Positions 7,236 to 14,152 of a stretch of 26,504 nt of DNA are shown in pieces. Source of the DNA: an uncultured beta proteobacterium (lineage in GTDB: Bacteria > Pseudomonadota > Gammaproteobacteria > Burkholderiales > Burkholderiaceae_C). Position 1 is the first letter of the stretch. Each line of letters begins with the position of its first letter. Under the pieces are notes generated by a model. That model was not told the DNA's origin. It did no database searches and saw only the letters and a program-made list of their open reading frames with translations. The stretch spans positions 1-26,504 of the forward strand of contig CAJBVC010000572.1 of NCBI GenBank assembly GCA_903958915.1, given 5' to 3'. A program made the position numbers and the translations under genes.

Positions 7236-8120
7236 ATGTCCAGCCCGTTTGATCTCGACAACTGCGCAGACTATGCACGATGGCGAGCGGTCAAACTGAC
7301 AGGTCATCCAGAACGTTCCTCAGATCTGGTGGTCAACGTCGCAGATCCATGCGCACTCACGGCCCGTGAACACAGCGACTTGCTGGCGCTTTGCACAAAG
7401 TGCAATATGGCCATCTATCGCAGTTCCGCCCAAGACGCCGACAAGAACATTCCACGCAAGCTGGCTGCGCAACTTGGATTGCGCCGACTGGACGCTAACT
7501 GGTTGGCAGATGACGATGGCATCTCCCCGATCACGGTCTCCCAGACACAAGGCGAGCGCGGAGCATTTATTCCCTACACGAATCGTGCCATTAAATGGCA
7601 TACGGACGGTTATTACCAACCCGTGAGCCGCTCGATACAGGCCATGGTGCTCCATTGCGTGCGCCCGGCCATTGCGGGAGGTGCCACGTCCCTGATGGAT
7701 CCTGAAATGGCCTACATCGCTGTGCGAGACGCCAACCCTGATTGGATACGCACGCTTTGCGAGCCCGATGCCATGACTATTCCAGCAAGGCTTGATGACG
7801 ATGGGGTGGCCCGTGCGGAGCAAAGCGGCCCGGTCTTTTCGGTGGATCCCGCAAGTGGCCATTTGCATATGCGCTACACCGCGCGCACACGCAGCATCAT
7901 CTGGAAGGACACTACGACCATGGGCGATGCTGTCGCATTTCTCAGCGCACTGATGGACCATGGCTCACCCTACATTTTTCGCCTGACCCTGGAGGCCGGT
8001 ATGGGGCTGGTGAGCAATAACGTATTGCACGACCGCTCGAGCTTCCAGGATGACCCGAAACAACCGCGTCTGCTGTACCGTGCACGTTATCTGGACCGAA
8101 TCCAGATGGGTGGCGCATGA
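7236..8120 (+). CDS. TauD/TfdA-family Fe(II)/2-oxoglutarate-dependent dioxygenase
   Basis: The 294-aa protein shows the HxD iron motif in KWHTDGYY (His122, Asp124), a distal histidine in NNVLHDRSSF (His265) and an arginine-rich 2-oxoglutarate segment PRLLYRARY (residues 277-285). Family members oxidise taurine, alkyl sulfates and similar compounds, hydroxylating the carbon next to a leaving group such as sulfite. A role in liberating inorganic sulfur for the Dsr pathway is possible, but protein or small-molecule hydroxylation for regulation is equally open. The ATG at 7236 starts 13 nt after the previous stop; longer in-frame starts would overlap that gene by about 100 nt. The gene ends with an ATGA overlap into the next. 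Confidence 0.88.
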   Translation: MSSPFDLDNCADYARWRAVKLTGHPERSSDLVVNVADPCALTAREHSDLLALCTKCNMAIYRSSAQDADKNIPRKLAAQLGLRRLDANWLADDDGISPITVSQTQGERGAFIPYTNRAIKWHTDGYYQPVSRSIQAMVLHCVRPAIAGGATSLMDPEMAYIAVRDANPDWIRTLCEPDAMTIPARLDDDGVARAEQSGPVFSVDPASGHLHMRYTARTRSIIWKDTTTMGDAVAFLSALMDHGSPYIFRLTLEAGMGLVSNNVLHDRSSFQDDPKQPRLLYRARYLDRIQMGGA

Positions 8121-9592
8121 CCCATCAGGTGAGTGTTTGGCGCGCGGCGCAATTGCTCGGAGTGGCACGAGGTGTCTTGCAGCAGTTGGTGCGCGACGGT
8201 GTGCTCACGCTCAACGATGGGCTGGTTTCGACGGACGCCTTGCTGCGTCTTTACCCTGACGCCCGGTTCGAAGAGTCCGGGCTGCTGGAACAGGTAACGC
8301 ACATTCGCGAAGCCGCTTTCGGAAAACGACTGCGCGAGCGCTTGCTGCCCAACCAGGAAGTTTTATCCCAGCGCCTGTTTGCGCAGAGCCAGGAATTGGC
8401 TGACGTGCGCAAGCATCTTCAGCACTACCACGCGTTGGTAATTCGTCTGCAAACCTTTGCACGAGAACAGGTGCAATCCCAACCTGCCGATGTCGTTTGG
8501 CGGGAACTCGAACATACTGTTTCCAAAGGACTTGCCATGGCGCTAGCAACCGAGTCAAGCGATGTGCTCGCAGTGATGGACGACATGCTGAAAGTCATGA
8601 CATCCCATGTCACCGTGCGCCCCAGCGGGAACGAATTCCTTGTGGAAGGGCATGCGAATCTGTTGCAGTCAGGCCTTCAAGCTGGGCTGAAGCTGAACTA
8701 CGGTTGCGGTAACGGTAGTTGCGGCATGTGCAAGGTACGCGTTATCTCCGGCGAAGTGGCTAAAACCCAGGCATCGGATTACCAACTATCCGAAACTGAA
8801 AAGGCGCAAGGCTATACCCTGATGTGCTGCAACACTGCCTCCAGCAGCGAACTGACCCTTGAATTACTGGAAGCGCGCGGACCACAAGATATCCCTGAGC
8901 AGAACATCGTTACGCAAGTGCGCGCTGCCACTCCACTAGGCACGGACACCATGCTGTTGCACCTGCAGACACCGCGTTCGCATCGGCTGCGATTCCTGGC
9001 GGGGCAATCGGTTCAGCTTGGTTTTGATATGCCGGGCGAGGGCAGTACGCAGCTCACCCAGTCCATCGGCAGTTGTCCCTGTGACGATCGCAATCTGCTT
9101 TTCTACATTTCAAGGAATCCGCAAGATGCCTTCGCCCGTCATCTCTTTGCAAGTAACATCCGCGCCGGCTCGAAGCTCAATGTTCGCGGACCGGTTGGTG
9201 AATTTGTGCTGATCGAAAGCTCCCGGCCGCTGGTGTTCGCTGCGTGCGATGGTGGTATTTCCCCCATCAAGAGTTTGGTGGAACATGCCCTGGCCCAAGA
9301 CTCTAACCCCAAGCTCTCCCTGTACTGGCTGGTCACTGGGCCGGACGGCCACTTTCTGGAAAATCACTGTCGCGCCTGGTCGGAAGCCCTGGATCAATTT
9401 GAGTATGAGCTAGTCACTCAAAGCGACGCAGGCGATGGTGCACGAGACATCGCCAGCGCCATGCGGGCCGATCTGTTTGGCTTGGACAGCGATTTCTACC
9501 TCGCTGGGCCAGAGGCTTTCGTGCAGGTTTTGTTTGCAGAACTGCGAGCTGCGGGTGTAATCGAATCCCGCATTCGTGCTGAGGTCATCTAG
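8117..9592 (+). CDS. HTH - coiled coil - 2Fe-2S ferredoxin - FAD/NAD reductase fusion
   Basis: The 491-aa protein has four parts. Residues 5-50 look like a MerR/excisionase-type helix-turn-helix (SVWRAAQLLGVARGVLQQLV). Residues 60-140 form a helical linker. Residues 165-255 are a plant-type 2Fe-2S ferredoxin with CGNGSCGMCKV (Cys197, Cys202, Cys205) and Cys237/238. Residues 265-491 are a ferredoxin-NADP reductase-like module with FAACDGGISPIKSL (nucleotide site). The flavin motif usually written RxYS reads LTQS here (residues 313-316), so flavin binding may be altered. The layout from the ferredoxin onward resembles oxygenase reductases and CDP-glucoseen reductase. It may serve the adjacent dioxygenase or sense redox state through its N-terminal domain. 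It starts in an ATGA overlap. Confidence 0.88.
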   Translation: MTHQVSVWRAAQLLGVARGVLQQLVRDGVLTLNDGLVSTDALLRLYPDARFEESGLLEQVTHIREAAFGKRLRERLLPNQEVLSQRLFAQSQELADVRKHLQHYHALVIRLQTFAREQVQSQPADVVWRELEHTVSKGLAMALATESSDVLAVMDDMLKVMTSHVTVRPSGNEFLVEGHANLLQSGLQAGLKLNYGCGNGSCGMCKVRVISGEVAKTQASDYQLSETEKAQGYTLMCCNTASSSELTLELLEARGPQDIPEQNIVTQVRAATPLGTDTMLLHLQTPRSHRLRFLAGQSVQLGFDMPGEGSTQLTQSIGSCPCDDRNLLFYISRNPQDAFARHLFASNIRAGSKLNVRGPVGEFVLIESSRPLVFAACDGGISPIKSLVEHALAQDSNPKLSLYWLVTGPDGHFLENHCRAWSEALDQFEYELVTQSDAGDGARDIASAMRADLFGLDSDFYLAGPEAFVQVLFAELRAAGVIESRIRAEVI

Positions 9593-9595
9593 GCA

Positions 9596-9928
9596 ATGCA
9601 AGCCCTGGAAATGCAAGCCTCAAGTTGCTCGGGGAGCGAGTCGTTCGCGCTCATGGTGGTGGGCCACAGCATGGCGCCAGAATTTCTTGAAGGCGAAATC
9701 ATCATCATTGAACCCGATGGTGCACTCAAGGACGGGGCCTTTGTTCTGGCTTGGTACCAGGACGAATGGACATTTCGACAATTGAGCGCCGTCAACGGCA
9801 AATGGATATTGCGCGCTCTGAATCCTGCATTTGCGGATTCTGATCCCATTGATGAAACCGCGATACGCGGCGTCATCATCCAGAAAGCATTACCTGGGCG
9901 CCGGCGCGCATCCAAGTTCTACATTTGA
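9596..9928 (+). CDS. LexA/UmuD-fold (S24) protein without DNA-binding domain and with Arg at the catalytic Lys position
   Basis: The 110-aa protein matches the C-terminal domain of LexA, CI and UmuD: VVGHSMAPEFLEGEIIIIEP (residues 21-40) holds the nucleophile Ser25, followed by DGAFVLAWYQDEWTFRQL. In UmuD the corresponding TVKKL segment carries the general-base lysine; here the aligned residue is Arg61. No helix-turn-helix precedes the domain. The protein may be a binding or sensing relic of the peptidase rather than an active self-cleaving protease. It starts 3 nt after the reductase fusion and is the last gene of the operon. It converges on dsrE2 with a 40-nt gap in which I see no clear terminator. 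Confidence 0.82.
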   Translation: MQALEMQASSCSGSESFALMVVGHSMAPEFLEGEIIIIEPDGALKDGAFVLAWYQDEWTFRQLSAVNGKWILRALNPAFADSDPIDETAIRGVIIQKALPGRRRASKFYI

Positions 9929-9968
9929 CCAAGCAAGCATTCTGTTTTCGCTGGCCCTTGATGCGAAG

Positions 9969-10439
9969 CTAGATAAACAGGCAGACGTCCGACTCGCCCG
10001 CGAATTGCATGAAGGTGGCTGCACCGCCGTAAGTGACTTCCTTGATGAAATCACTGTGCTGAAATTCGAAAAGATCCACCGTCATCTGACAGGCGACATA
10101 CTTCACGTCAGCCTCCAGGCATAAGTCGCGAAGTTCTTTCAACGAAGCCACTCCTTTGGACTTCATCTTGTTTTTCATCATCATGGTGGCCATAGACTCC
10201 ATGCCCGGCAACATTTGCACCATGACAGGCATCGGCACCGGCATCGGCATTGCCGGATTGGCCAATGGACTGATTTTGATGTCATCCAGATCGTGCCGCA
10301 GCAGCTGCAGCCCATAAAAGGTGAAGAAAATCTGCACGTCCCAACCCAGTGCTGCTGCAGTTGACGCGAGAATGAAGGGCGGGTACGCCATGTCCAGAGT
10401 ACCCTTGGTGGCGATCAGTGCCATCTTTTTGGTTGCCAT
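9969..10439 (-). CDS. dsrE2: DsrE2-like sulfurtransferase
   Basis: The 156-aa protein belongs to the DsrE/DsrF-like family, DsrE2 branch: KKMALIATKGTLDMAYPP at the N-terminus, a middle segment with 11 Met in residues 64-92, and the conserved VACQMTVDLF with Cys117 (Cys107 lies upstream). DsrE2 proteins are usually encoded with TusA, and often a rhodanese, and relay persulfide sulfur in the cytoplasm. I see no transmembrane helix, so it appears to be a soluble form. The start at 10439 has CGGAG 7 nt upstream and lies 31 nt after tusA. The methionine-rich segment is, as far as I recall, a family trait. Confidence 0.92.
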   Translation of the reverse strand: MATKKMALIATKGTLDMAYPPFILASTAAALGWDVQIFFTFYGLQLLRHDLDDIKISPLANPAMPMPVPMPVMVQMLPGMESMATMMMKNKMKSKGVASLKELRDLCLEADVKYVACQMTVDLFEFQHSDFIKEVTYGGAATFMQFAGESDVCLFI

Positions 10440-10470
10440 AAGCTTCTCCGGTGTTATCAATGACGGTAGT

Positions 10471-10698
10471 TCAGGCCTTCTTCAGATAAAACACGAACTT
10501 GCTGTTTTCCGATCCTTGCTCCAGCAAATTGTTACCGGTCTGTTCCGCAAACGCGGCCATGTCACACACCGAACCCGGATCGGTGGAAATAACACGCAGG
10601 ACCTGGCCGGAGGTCATGTCTGCCAGCGCTTTTTTGGTCTTTACGATGGGCAGAGGGCAGGACAGCCCTGACGCGTCAAACTCTTTATTGAATTCCAT
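10471..10698 (-). CDS. tusA: TusA sulfur carrier
   Basis: The 75-aa protein carries the CPxP motif in GLSCPLPIVKTKKAL with the active Cys14, plus the second cysteine in GSVCDMAAF common in TusA. TusA accepts persulfide sulfur and delivers it to DsrE/DsrE2. The ATG at 10698 is preceded by AGGAG at a spacing of 7 nt; a much longer in-frame extension upstream reads through a structured leader and is not coding. The adjacent dsrE2 is 31 nt downstream and almost certainly cotranscribed. Confidence 0.96.
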   Translation of the reverse strand: MEFNKEFDASGLSCPLPIVKTKKALADMTSGQVLRVISTDPGSVCDMAAFAEQTGNNLLEQGSENSKFVFYLKKA

Positions 10699-10743
10699 GA
10701 TGTGTCTCCTGAATGGCTGGATCCAGCCGTTTTTGAACCGAAA

Positions 10744-10802
10744 GTGGTCGCTGCAAACCAGTTGAATTGCGCTTTTACCAGTGTTGCATTCTTTGCGACC
10801 AC
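10744..10802. repeat. Long inverted repeat in the tusA leader
   Basis: GTGGTCGC at 10744-10751 is the exact reverse complement of GCGACCAC at 10795-10802. TGCAA at 10752-10756 and TTGCA at 10784-10788 extend the pairing after a small asymmetric bulge. The structure lies 46-104 nt upstream of the tusA ATG, with no T-run after it, so it is a possible leader RNA structure or protein site, not a normal terminator. Confidence 0.4.
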
Positions 10803-10822
10803 CACGCAATAGTCTATTACCG

Positions 10823-11032
10823 CTAAGGGTAAGCGTTGCTAACCCATAGGGATAGTGAAGAGCGCGACCACGAAATCGGGCTCTGACCTTCTGGGCGGCA
10901 AAGTTGCACCACCATTTCAAGCGGCGCGTCCAGGTGATTGCGGATATTGCGCAAACCCTTGGTTGCATGGATGGAAGCGCCGTCAAAATGATGAACCACC
11001 CAGTCCAGCGCGAGCGCTACGCCCAAGAGCAT
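10823..11032 (-). CDS. Possible small protein downstream of soxZ
   Basis: This 69-residue frame (ATG at 11032) lies 33 nt after the soxZ stop on the same strand. The first 50 residues have codon use like the neighbours and read as a plausible protein (VVHHFDGASIHATKGLRN; HLDAPLEMVVQLCRPEG); the remaining residues run through the putative tusA control dyad and look non-coding. There is no good ribosome-binding site and I do not recognise the sequence. It could be a small sox-linked protein, the remnant of a longer gene, or chance. Apart from this frame, the 367-bp stretch 10699-11065 holds only the tusA leader. Confidence 0.3.
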   Translation of the reverse strand: MLLGVALALDWVVHHFDGASIHATKGLRNIRNHLDAPLEMVVQLCRPEGQSPISWSRSSLSLWVSNAYP

Positions 11033-11065
11033 GAACGATCACACTACTCGATTGGATCTGCATGG

Positions 11066-11377
11066 TCAAACCACGGTGGCTTCATCGGTGCGCGAATCGC
11101 CGCGGTTGTCTTTCCAGGTCACGACCACCTTGTCGCCAGCCTTCGCACCCTTAAGACTGAACTGAAGGAATGGATTCTTTGAGACCCCGGTGCCCCACTC
11201 AGCCGTCAGCACCGATTTACCGTTGTGCGCAGCAGTGACTTCGTTGATGTGCCATGCGGGTACCAACTTGCCGGCACCATCCTTACGTTGCCCAGTTTCC
11301 ATTTCGTGGCTCATGAGGACTCGGACGGTGGCGCTGGTGCCACTCATCTGGGCGCGAATGCGCATCGGGTCTGCCAT
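11066..11377 (-). CDS. soxZ: SoxZ, sulfur-oxidation carrier subunit
   Basis: The 103-aa protein has the immunoglobulin-like SoxZ sequence: MRIRAQMSG, VRVLMSHEMETGQRKD, IPAWHI-like PAWHINEVTA and the C-terminal GDKVVVTWKDNRGDSRTDEA. SoxZ pairs with SoxY in the periplasm; the SoxYZ dimer carries sulfur intermediates covalently. It has no signal of its own and is expected to be exported with SoxY. AGGAG lies 6 nt before the ATG. It follows soxY by 54 nt. No soxXA, soxB or soxCD is in the window. Confidence 0.96.
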   Translation of the reverse strand: MADPMRIRAQMSGTSATVRVLMSHEMETGQRKDGAGKLVPAWHINEVTAAHNGKSVLTAEWGTGVSKNPFLQFSLKGAKAGDKVVVTWKDNRGDSRTDEATVV

Positions 11378-11431
11378 ATGTGTCTCCTAATTTTGAAAAT
11401 GATCGCTTACTGGGATTGGCGGCGGTTGGGC

Positions 11432-11887
11432 TCAGCCGCAGCCACCCGCTGTTACCTTGACTTCTTTTTTAGCGAACAGGACCTTGCCATCGTTCATCAC
11501 GGCGGCCGCATAAACATAGGATGACTCTGCCATCTTGGTGCGCGTCAAAATGTTTGCGTCCACGCTGTCGCTAAGATTAAACGCGGCAACCAGAACGGAG
11601 TGGTTCTTTTCAACTAAGAACAAAACCTGCCTGACTCCCGCTAAGGTGGTTGCCGCGCCAATCGGCACCACCGCACCGTTCTCGGCAATGTCGGGGGCTT
11701 GCAGGGTAATGCTGCTGGTCTCGGTGGGTGCCCCCAGTCCCAACGCTTTGAGTGCGTCAGATACCGACTTGGCGTCAAAGGCACTTTTGTTAAACGCGGC
11801 GCTGTACTGCGGGAACAAACCCGTCGCACCGAGCAGGGCGGCAAGCCTAGCACTGTGCTTGAGCGCGTCACGGCGTGAAGTCATCAT
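11432..11887 (-). CDS. soxY: SoxY, sulfur carrier with C-terminal GGCG arm
   Basis: The 151-aa protein begins with a Tat-type signal (TSRRDALKHSARLAALLGATG) and ends in KVTAGGCG, the swinging arm whose cysteine binds thiosulfate-derived sulfur in the Sox cycle. Two adjacent ATG codons (11887 and 11884) are both compatible with the AGGAG just upstream. The gene is divergent from the YedE-type transporter with a 170-bp region between. An AT-rich stretch (about 11903-11922) may contain the minus-strand -10 element, but no clear -35 was found. Confidence 0.95.
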   Translation of the reverse strand: MMTSRRDALKHSARLAALLGATGLFPQYSAAFNKSAFDAKSVSDALKALGLGAPTETSSITLQAPDIAENGAVVPIGAATTLAGVRQVLFLVEKNHSVLVAAFNLSDSVDANILTRTKMAESSYVYAAAVMNDGKVLFAKKEVKVTAGGCG

Positions 11888-11958
11888 CAAGTCTCCTAAA
11901 TTTATTCAATCAATATATAAGCAAGTTCGCTTCAGTGTGCACTATGACAAACCCTTTA

Positions 11959-11969
11959 ATCCATTGGGG
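11959..11969 (+). promoter_or_regulatory. Shared 11-bp word in the soxY/yedE divergent region
   Basis: ATCCATTGGGG at 11959-11969 is identical to 5275-5285 in the dsrA divergent region, both followed by a pyrimidine and TA, and both oriented with the minus-strand sulfur operon on the left (72 and 113 nt from the start codons). Here the word sits in an imperfect dyad, TAATCC-ATTG-GGGTTA. It may be a common regulator site; this is inference. Confidence 0.4.
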
Positions 11970-12057
11970 TTACTTGACGTTGCACCTGCGAAAAAGCGAC
12001 GATCCACAACTCAAACGGAAGAAAACAATACGCGGAACGCGGCGAATGGAGACAGCG

Positions 12058-13173
12058 ATGGATGGTGGAATGAATCCGACCACGGTGGTGGTCTGGGGTG
12101 GCTTGTTGTTGGGTGCCATTTTTGGCGCAGTGGCCCACAAAACCAATTTCTGCACCATGGGCGCGATCTCTGACGTCGTCAACATGGAACACTGGGGCCG
12201 CATGCGCATGTGGCTGCTGGCCATCGCTGTGGCATTGATGGGAACCACGGCATTGCATGTGCTGGGCCAAGTGGACATTACCAAGACCATTTACCAACGC
12301 CCGCTCATTCCCTGGCTCTCGCTTCTGGTTGGGGGTGGTTTGTTTGGCGTGGGCATGACGCTGGCGGGTGGCTGCGCTAACAAGAATCTGGTGCGTGTGG
12401 GGGGTGGCAATTTGCGCTCTCTGGTGGTGTTGGTCTTTGTGGGCATCAGCGCCTACATGACCCTCAAGGGCGTATTCGGACAATGGCGCGTCAGCTATCT
12501 GGACCCGGTCCGAATCGATGTATCGACCTGGGGTCTGGCCAACCAATCGATACCCGCCGCCGTGAGCCAGGTCACTGGGTGGTCTGTGTTGGCTGCCTGG
12601 CAGGGTGTAACGGCGGTGGTTCTGCTGGCGCTGCTGGCCTTTGTGTTCAAGGACCAGCGCTTTCGGGCCAATACGACCTCGGTGTTGGGTTCGGTGGCGC
12701 TGGGTCTGGTGGTGATTGCAGGCTGGTATATCACGGGACATATTGGCTATGGCGAAAACCCCGAAACCCTGGAGACAGTCTATTTCGCCACCAATACGCG
12801 CACCCTGGAATCCATGAGTTTTGTGGCGCCAGTGGCATACAGCCTGGAACTTTTGCTACTCTGGACTGACAAGTCGCTAAAGGTCAGCTTTGGTGTGGCG
12901 AGCGCTATCGGTGTCGCACTAGGGTCTTGGGCTTACGCGATTGCCACAGGCAACTTTCGCTGGAAGGGCGAGGGGTTTGCATCATTTGATGACTTGCGGG
13001 CGCAATTGCTCGGAGCCATGCTTATGGGCTTTGGTGGCGTCACCGCCATGGGCTGCACCATTGGACAAGGGCTAACCGGGGTCTCTACGCTGGCGATGGG
13101 GTCATTGCTGGCATTGTTGGGGCTTGTTGGTGGTTCCGTGGCCACCATGAAGTACCAGATCTGGCGCGCCTGA
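12058..13173 (+). CDS. YeeE/YedE-family transporter (sulfur compound uptake)
   Basis: The 371-aa protein has about nine or ten membrane helices and the family's conserved cysteine motifs: HKTNFCTMGAI near residue 30, LAGGCANKNLVRVGGGNLRS near 105-125, and MGCTIGQGLTG near 325. YeeE/YedE members include TsuA, a thiosulfate importer, and PmpA/B-type partners of sulfur oxidation genes. It probably brings thiosulfate or another reduced sulfur species into the cytoplasm for TusA. The ATG at 12058 has GGAG 6 nt upstream; earlier in-frame starts run into the soxY control region. It is transcribed away from soxY and nothing follows it on the same strand before the convergent methyltransferase. Confidence 0.88.
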   Translation: MDGGMNPTTVVVWGGLLLGAIFGAVAHKTNFCTMGAISDVVNMEHWGRMRMWLLAIAVALMGTTALHVLGQVDITKTIYQRPLIPWLSLLVGGGLFGVGMTLAGGCANKNLVRVGGGNLRSLVVLVFVGISAYMTLKGVFGQWRVSYLDPVRIDVSTWGLANQSIPAAVSQVTGWSVLAAWQGVTAVVLLALLAFVFKDQRFRANTTSVLGSVALGLVVIAGWYITGHIGYGENPETLETVYFATNTRTLESMSFVAPVAYSLELLLLWTDKSLKVSFGVASAIGVALGSWAYAIATGNFRWKGEGFASFDDLRAQLLGAMLMGFGGVTAMGCTIGQGLTGVSTLAMGSLLALLGLVGGSVATMKYQIWRA

Positions 13174-13371
13174 TCGATGCCTGCCCTCCGTTCTTGCAGC
13201 GCTTGGTTTTCCTAGTTTTGGATTTACTGTTCCGAGGGAAATAGGTCTTGAAAATCAGACTCTTCAAAGTCAACCATATCAGCTCCCTATAACGCCCCAA
13301 TGAAACACCAGCGCCGCCGGGTCAGGTGGTCCCATTGCACCATTACGCCGTCTTGACCTGACGTATTGAAG

Positions 13372-14019
13372 CTATCGCGCAGATACGCTGCGGGTTGCGA
13401 CGAGCCCGATGACTGCCGATCTGCCTTTGTGGCCTTCGCCTTCATTCAACTCTGTCTCGTGCGCCTCAAGAGATTGAATGTCCATCCCGACAAATGCCTC
13501 CCGCAGCATCTCAGGGGTGTACAGATGAGACAGCAGCGAGGGGCCGCCGGTTCCGTATTCCAGTTGTTTGGGCGTGTACCCAAGCAATAGCAGCGAACCG
13601 CCGGGCTTGATGCTGCTAACCATGTTCCTGAATAGCCTTTCGCGCAGCGCAGGATCGGCGAACTGCACAAATATGGCCGCCACGCCGTCGTAGTGTTCCG
13701 CCTGCCATACGAATTCGTCGCAACCAATCACCGTAAAGTGCACATCGACCCGGCAATCATTCGCCAAGCGTCTGGCCTTGGCAACGCCTACATCCGAGAT
13801 ATCAAACGCTTCGACGCGATGGCCTTGCTTGGCCAACCAAATGCTGTTGCGGCCTTCACCATCAGCGACACAAAGGATCCTCGACCCTGGTTTCCAGATC
13901 GAGGCATGTCGCCGCAGCCATTGATTGGGCTCGGTACCGAAAACATAACTGTCCTTTGAAAATCGGTCGTTCCAAGTCTGCGCTGGGTTTGCAAATGGCG
14001 TGCTGGTTGGAGTGGTCAT
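13372..14019 (-). CDS. Class I SAM-dependent methyltransferase (TehB/thiopurine-like)
   Basis: The 215-aa protein opens with WNDRFSKDSYVFGTEPNQWL, typical of small TehB/TPMT-like methyltransferases, followed by the SAM-binding motif LCVADGEGRNSIWLAKQG (residues 49-66) and the acidic residue in VEAFDIS. Substrates of this group include oxyanions and small thiols, but none can be named here. The start at 14019 was chosen because the motif-bearing fold begins soon after it; ATGs at 14076 and 14097 are in frame but add residues unlike the family. It converges on the YedE gene; the 198 bp between (13174-13371) hold no recognisable gene. Confidence 0.85.
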   Translation of the reverse strand: MTTPTSTPFANPAQTWNDRFSKDSYVFGTEPNQWLRRHASIWKPGSRILCVADGEGRNSIWLAKQGHRVEAFDISDVGVAKARRLANDCRVDVHFTVIGCDEFVWQAEHYDGVAAIFVQFADPALRERLFRNMVSSIKPGGSLLLLGYTPKQLEYGTGGPSLLSHLYTPEMLREAFVGMDIQSLEAHETELNEGEGHKGRSAVIGLVATRSVSAR

Positions 14020-14152
14020 GCGGTATTTTCTGTCTGGAAATTGTTGTCGAAAATCGCTTCTGTCAGCGGCAAGCATCACGGGCGGCAGGTTGTTCATTCG
14101 GCATTCGGGGCCAGGGAGCTCGCGGCTCAGTACTCAAAACGCTATGCAGGAA

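Noticed and set aside
5163..10000. CRISPR array expected beside the Cas6-like gene
   Set aside because: No regularly spaced direct repeats were seen in this region or elsewhere in the window.
10471..10986. 171-codon version of the tusA frame
   Set aside because: The first 96 codons read through the leader inverted repeat and dyad, while a strong AGGAG marks the ATG at 10698 and gives the normal TusA length.
11956..12741. Minus-strand open frame (261 codons) opposite the YedE-type gene
   Set aside because: Shadow frame rich in His and Gln; the plus strand encodes a conserved membrane protein.
13321..13362. Inverted repeat GTCAGGT/ACCTGAC between the YedE gene and the methyltransferase gene
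   Set aside because: The 28-nt loop and lack of a T-run make it a poor terminator; 7-bp arms at this distance can occur by chance.
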